Translations under genes and position numbers: made by a program
From: Phytomonospora sp040655735
GTDB taxonomy: Bacteria > Actinomycetota > Actinomycetes > Mycobacteriales > Micromonosporaceae
DNA length: 64,000 nt
Direction: 5' to 3'
NCBI RefSeq assembly: GCF_040655735.1
Contig: NZ_JBFAKK010000001.1
Span: 744,001-808,000 of the forward strand
Shown here: positions 59,978 through 64,000 of the stretch, one piece after another
Layout: each line of letters starts with the position of its first letter
Numbering within the stretch: the stretch's first letter is position 1
Notes under the pieces: generated by a model
Databases searched by the model: none
Seen by the model: only the letters and a program-made list of their open reading frames with translations
What the model was told of the DNA's origin: nothing

Positions 59978-61243
59978 GTGACCGCGACGACCCCCGCAGT
60001 CGACATTCCCCGACTGCAGCGACGCACCATCCGCCTGCTCGCCACCACCCAGATCCTCGGCGGCGTCGGTGTCGCCATGGGCGTCTCCGTGGGATCCCTC
60101 CTGCTCTACCACCTCACCGGCGGGCCCGGACTGTCCGGCTTCGGCCAGGCGCTCTCGGTCATCGGCGGGGCCATCATCGCCATCCCCGTCGTACGCGTCA
60201 CCAACTCCTACGGACGGCGGCCGGGACTCGCGCTCGCCTACACGGCCGGGATCATCGGCTCGTCGATCCTGGTCGCCGCGATCGTCGCCGACTCCGCCGC
60301 GCTGGCCTTCCTCGGCATGTTCTTCTTCGGCGGAGGAACCGCCGCCAACCTCCAGGCCCGCTACGCCGCGACCGACCTCTCCGAACCCTCCCGGCGCGGC
60401 AGGCAGCTGTCGATGATCGTGTGGGCGACGACCGTGGGCGCCGTGGCGGGTCCCGGCCTCATGCCCTTCGCCGATGGCTTTGTGCGCGATAACTTCGGTC
60501 TGCCCGAGTACGCCGGCCCCTTCGTGGTCAGCGCCCTCGGCTTCGTCGTCGCCGGCCTCATCCTGTGGTTCATGCTGAGGCCCGACCCGCTCCTCGTCGC
60601 CCGTGTCGCCGCCGACGCGCCACCGATGCACAAGTCCGAACGCGGACTCGGCGCCGGACTGCGCGCCGTGCGCGGCAACCCCGGAGCACTCCTGGGCATC
60701 ACCGCCGTCGCGCTCGGGCACGTGATCATGGTCGGGGTCATGGTGATGACCCCGGTCCACATCGAACACACCATGAGCGGCCACGAAGGCCACGGGATGA
60801 GCGTCGAGGGCGTCGTCGGGATCGTCATCAGCCTGCACATCGCCGGGATGTACGCGTTCTCGCCGATCGTGGGCTGGGCCGCCGACCGTTTCGGGCGCCG
60901 CCCGGTGATCCTCGCCGGCATCGTCCTGCTCCTCGCCGCCTGCGCCACGGCCGGCACCGCCGGCGACGGCACGCCGCAGCTGGCCGCCGGGCTGGTCTTG
61001 CTGGGCCTGGGCTGGTCGTGCACCATGGTCGCCGGATCGGCGTTGCTGACCGAGTCGGTGGACGTCGCGCGCCGCGCGTCGGCGCAGGGCCTGTCCGATG
61101 TCACCATGGGTGTCGCGGGCGCGGTGGCCGGCGCGCTGTCGGGCGTGGTCATGGACGCGGCCGGATACCCCATACTCGCCCTCTGCGCCGCGGTCACGAC
61201 GGTTCCCGTCGCGGTGGCGGCACTGCGGGCGCGAAAGAACTGA
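59978..61243 (+). CDS. MFS transporter
   Basis: The 421-residue membrane protein has twelve predicted helices. The MFS loop motifs are NSYGRRPGLALAYTAGI between helices 2 and 3, and the related AADRFGRRPVILAGIVLL between helices 8 and 9. A His-rich extracytoplasmic stretch (EHTMSGHEGHGMS) before helix 7 or 8 is notable. Substrate is unknown. GTG 59978 has AGGAG at 8 nt. The short DUF3046 gene starts 12 bp after its stop. Confidence 0.92.
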   Translation: MTATTPAVDIPRLQRRTIRLLATTQILGGVGVAMGVSVGSLLLYHLTGGPGLSGFGQALSVIGGAIIAIPVVRVTNSYGRRPGLALAYTAGIIGSSILVAAIVADSAALAFLGMFFFGGGTAANLQARYAATDLSEPSRRGRQLSMIVWATTVGAVAGPGLMPFADGFVRDNFGLPEYAGPFVVSALGFVVAGLILWFMLRPDPLLVARVAADAPPMHKSERGLGAGLRAVRGNPGALLGITAVALGHVIMVGVMVMTPVHIEHTMSGHEGHGMSVEGVVGIVISLHIAGMYAFSPIVGWAADRFGRRPVILAGIVLLLAACATAGTAGDGTPQLAAGLVLLGLGWSCTMVAGSALLTESVDVARRASAQGLSDVTMGVAGAVAGALSGVVMDAAGYPILALCAAVTTVPVAVAALRARKN

Positions 61244-61255
61244 CGGAGGAGAAGC

Positions 61256-61459
61256 ATGCGACGGACCGACTTCTGGGAGCGTATGGGCGAGACTTTCGGG
61301 CCCGCCTACGCCGCCAGTGTCGCCGCCGACCAGGTTCTGCCCCAGCTTCGGGGCAAAACCATCGAACAGGCGATCGCCGCCGGTGAGGACATCGGTTTCA
61401 TCTGGCGAGCGGTGTGCGCGGCGTACGGGGAGCGGGTACCCGCTCGTATCCGCAGGTGA
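61256..61459 (+). CDS. DUF3046 family protein
   Basis: The 67-residue cytoplasmic protein starts MRRTDFWERMGETFGPAYAASVAADQVLPQL and continues GKTIEQAIAAGEDIGFIWRAVC, matching DUF3046. This family is regularly found directly upstream of recA in actinobacteria, as here. Its function is unknown. GGAGGAG precedes the ATG by 5 nt. Confidence 0.93.
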   Translation: MRRTDFWERMGETFGPAYAASVAADQVLPQLRGKTIEQAIAAGEDIGFIWRAVCAAYGERVPARIRR

Positions 61460-61505
61460 GGCCCTGCGAGTACGAGACGCGCCGAACCCGTCACCTCCGC
61501 GTCTC

Positions 61506-61521
61506 TCGAACGTCAGTTCGG
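61506..61521 (+). promoter_or_regulatory. LexA (SOS) box upstream of recA
   Basis: TCGAAC-GTCA-GTTCGG matches the actinobacterial SOS box TCGAAC-N4-GTTCGA except at the last base. It lies 125 bp before the preferred recA start and 32 bp before the PafBC-type promoter. Confidence 0.82.
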
Positions 61522-61552
61522 GTAAAGTCACTTCGGTCGCGCCGCCGCAGAG

Positions 61553-61575
61553 TTGTCAGACCCGCGGTCTACCGT
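61553..61575 (+). promoter_or_regulatory. PafBC-type (RecA-NDp) DNA-damage promoter of recA
   Basis: TTGTCAGAC-N8-TACCGT fits the LexA-independent RecA-NDp consensus (TTGTCRGTG-N8-TAGGGT-like) in motif order and spacing. Transcription should begin near 61582-61583, exactly where an in-frame ATG lies. Confidence 0.75.
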
Positions 61576-61645
61576 GACCGGCATGGCTAAACAACCACCG
61601 CTGACCAAGAAGACAAACTCATTCCCAGTCTCAGGAGGGTCGGGC

Positions 61646-62695
<1,050 letters not shown>

Positions 62696-62701
62696 GCCGC
62701 C

Positions 62702-62746
62702 GGCGCGGATTACCGGTCAGCGGTGGTGGCCGGCCGGTACCGCGCC
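62702..62746 (+). terminator. Hairpin directly after recA
   Basis: GGCGCGG (62702-62708) pairs with CCGCGCC (62740-62746), and TACCGG (62711-62716) with CCGGTA (62734-62739), leaving a 2-nt bulge. It begins 6 bp after the recA stop and is a probable terminator. Confidence 0.6.
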
Positions 62747-62829
62747 AAGGGGGAGCGGACAGTCAGCGGTCGGAGCACGGCGAGCGCAACCCGCGCCCGC
62801 CCACTCCGGCGAGGTTTGGCCGAGCACGA

Positions 62830-62871
62830 CGAACCACGCCCGGCGCGCGCTTGCGCGCCGGGCGTGGTTCG
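62830..62871 (+). terminator. 19-bp perfect hairpin downstream of recA
   Basis: CGAACCACGCCCGGCGCGC and GCGCGCCGGGCGTGGTTCG form a perfect stem around the 4-nt loop GCTT. It is the strongest hairpin in the window and lies 134 bp after recA. It could act as a second terminator in either direction. Confidence 0.7.
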
Positions 62872-62876
62872 TGCTT

Positions 62877-62903
62877 GGGGGAGGGCAGAGGGGTTGGTGT
62901 GGG
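62877..62903 (+). other. G-quadruplex-type motif after the recA hairpin
   Basis: Four G runs (62877-62881, 62883-62885, 62890-62893, 62901-62903) with loops of 1, 4 and 7 nt satisfy the usual G4 pattern. It starts 5 nt after the 19-bp hairpin. A second cluster of G runs lies at 62978-63017. The function is unknown and may simply reflect base skew. Confidence 0.5.
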
Positions 62904-64000
62904 CGCGTTGTGGGCTGTGGGTCGGGACGACTGAGGTGGGCTGAGGGCTCTGGGCGCGCGGCATTCGCCCGTGACGTGGGGGAGGGTGGGCGCGCGGCCT
63001 GGGGAGGGGCGGCGGGGAGAGAGCGGGTTGGTCTTGCGCTGCTCGCCGCTCTGTTCGCCGCCCGCGAGGGAAGCGGGGGCCGAATAGCGCCGCGCCGGAC
63101 GCGAGTGCGGCCACCCACGAGGACGGGGCGGGCAGCGGGGAGGCCACGCCGCAGTGCGGATAGGGCGGGTTCGGCGCCCTGCACGTCCGGGGGAGGCAGC
63201 ACTCCTTGGGATGAGGCGGATCGTCGTGCTGCCCGCCCGTTCATCGGGCCGGACAGGGGAGGGCGGGCATGCCCGTTCCCCGGGGCGCCCGCTGACGCCT
63301 TCGCGACGGTCGTTCCCCGCCATCCGTGCAGCGGGGACACCGCGTCGGGGTCGAGACCGGTCTCCGCGACGAGTCGCACCGTCCCGTCGACTTTCGGGGC
63401 CATTTCGCCCGCGCCGTCACGCCGACCATCTCCCGCGCCAGGAAGACCGAGTGGAGCGCTGACGCAACGCGTGCCCCCTGCTCCCGCCAGCCGACAATGA
63501 CCGCTGGCAGTTCGGCCCGCTCGACGCCCAGTCCTCTCCCCGCCACCGACCTCCAGGCCATCCCAGGTTCGCAGAATCCAGTTTGGATCCGGCGCTCTGC
63601 CGCCGGGTGCCGCCGGGTGCCGCGCTCCCTTGCCGGGACTTGTGTCCCAACGCCAACGCCAACGATTCTGTGCCTAGCACCTCGCCACCGGCACCCAGCG
63701 GCCGACATCGCGGCATGCCACGCATGTTCGCTCGCGCTCAAATGCCCTTGAGCGGCCGCTGAGGCCCGCTGCCAGCATCGCCCTACCCGAGGTCTGCCCA
63801 GAGCTCCCGCACCGCCGCCGGCGTCCAATCTCCACCGAAAGAACAGCGCGGCTCACGGTCCAGCCGGAGCCCCGGCGGGCGGTGTTGGTCCAGTCGAGCT
63901 GGATGCCGCCCGCCCTCTTCCAGCGCTACAACAGCCCCTACTGCCGCCTATCCCGGCGGCGCCCGGCTCAGCGGCCGTAACCGGCTCTGTCTTGCCGGCA

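Larger units (their letters stand above)
62696..64000. other. 1.3-kb region after recA without a supportable gene
   Basis: Open frames exist on both strands, but their products are Arg/Pro/Ser-rich with no domains. The expected recX gene is absent from its usual place after recA. The first part has two hairpins. 62870-63120 is strongly G-rich on the plus strand with G-quadruplex-type runs. A short tandem repeat (GCCGCCGGGT twice) lies near 63598-63618. Beyond 63200 I see nothing interpretable; a decayed minus-strand gene around 63250-63550 is possible but not supported. Confidence 0.5.

Noticed and set aside
62717..63828. Minus-strand frames after recA (62717-63403 and 63241-63828)
   Set aside because: No domain, odd amino acid composition and no clear ribosome site. 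A decayed gene cannot be excluded but is not supported.

Overview
This is a 64 kb stretch of a high-GC, gene-dense chromosome from an actinobacterium. The evidence is the egtBCD ergothioneine genes, a DUF3046-recA pair with an actinobacterial LexA box and a PafBC-type promoter, a zinc-independent L33 gene under a Zur-like box, MocR, WYL and YtrA regulators, and many GTG starts with 1-4 base stop/start overlaps. The family cannot be fixed from this sequence alone. No rRNA, tRNA, CRISPR array, prophage or insertion sequence was seen.

Layout. 1-4.2 kb: end of an oligopeptide ABC transporter ATPase, a TetR regulator with a perfect palindromic operator, a serpin-hydrolase pair, and a divergent WYL regulator with an 11-bp-arm palindrome between them. 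4.2-7.7 kb: the egtBCD operon, closed by a hairpin and lacking egtA and egtE. 7.8-10.4 kb: three tandem RDD membrane proteins and a YjbR protein. 10.5-14.1 kb: a two-component system divergent from a FtsX-type ABC transporter. 14.2-15.9 kb: a DUF885 metallopeptidase. 17-25 kb, all on the minus strand: a ribosomal-peptide cluster made of a radical SAM enzyme, a class IV lanthipeptide synthetase (LanL, apparently frameshifted), a 48-residue precursor, a hairpin, a prolyl-oligopeptidase-family protease and two half-ABC exporters. 25.5-28.1 kb: a polar amino acid ABC importer. 28.1-30.4 kb: a YtrA-type regulator with an ABC-2 exporter. 30.4-34.1 kb: a methyltransferase coupled to an SF2 helicase that carries a membrane hairpin. 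34.1-36.5 kb: an AraC regulator, an internally deleted NmrA-like gene and a quinone oxidoreductase. 36.5-41.2 kb: a second ABC/two-component module arranged like the first. 41.1-46.4 kb: an EEP-family protein, a sulfatase, membrane and hypothetical proteins, and a GNAT-phosphoribosyltransferase fusion. 46.4-47.6 kb: a VOC/ArsR/SRPBCC operon behind a nested operator. 47.6-49.1 kb: the Zur-type locus (rpmG2 and a CobW/Mrf-like protein). 49.1-51.4 kb: a macrodomain protein, a cobalamin riboswitch ahead of an acyl-CoA thioesterase, and a CPPC thioredoxin-like protein. 51.5-57.2 kb: an Lhr helicase and an M20 amidohydrolase. 57.2-61.5 kb: LysE and PPOX genes divergent from a MocR regulator, an MFS transporter and DUF3046. 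61.5-62.7 kb: recA. The last 1.3 kb holds strong hairpins and G-rich tracts but no gene I can support.

The most interesting system is the lanthipeptide cluster. The cyclase domain keeps all three zinc ligands, which is the class IV signature. The precursor ends in a C-x3-C-x3-C core whose first Cys directly follows a proline, which fits the neighbouring prolyl-oligopeptidase as leader protease. A radical SAM enzyme without C-terminal auxiliary-cluster cysteines leads the operon, suggesting an extra, uncharacterised modification. The second notable point is a well-conserved cobalamin riboswitch whose only downstream target is a hotdog thioesterase.
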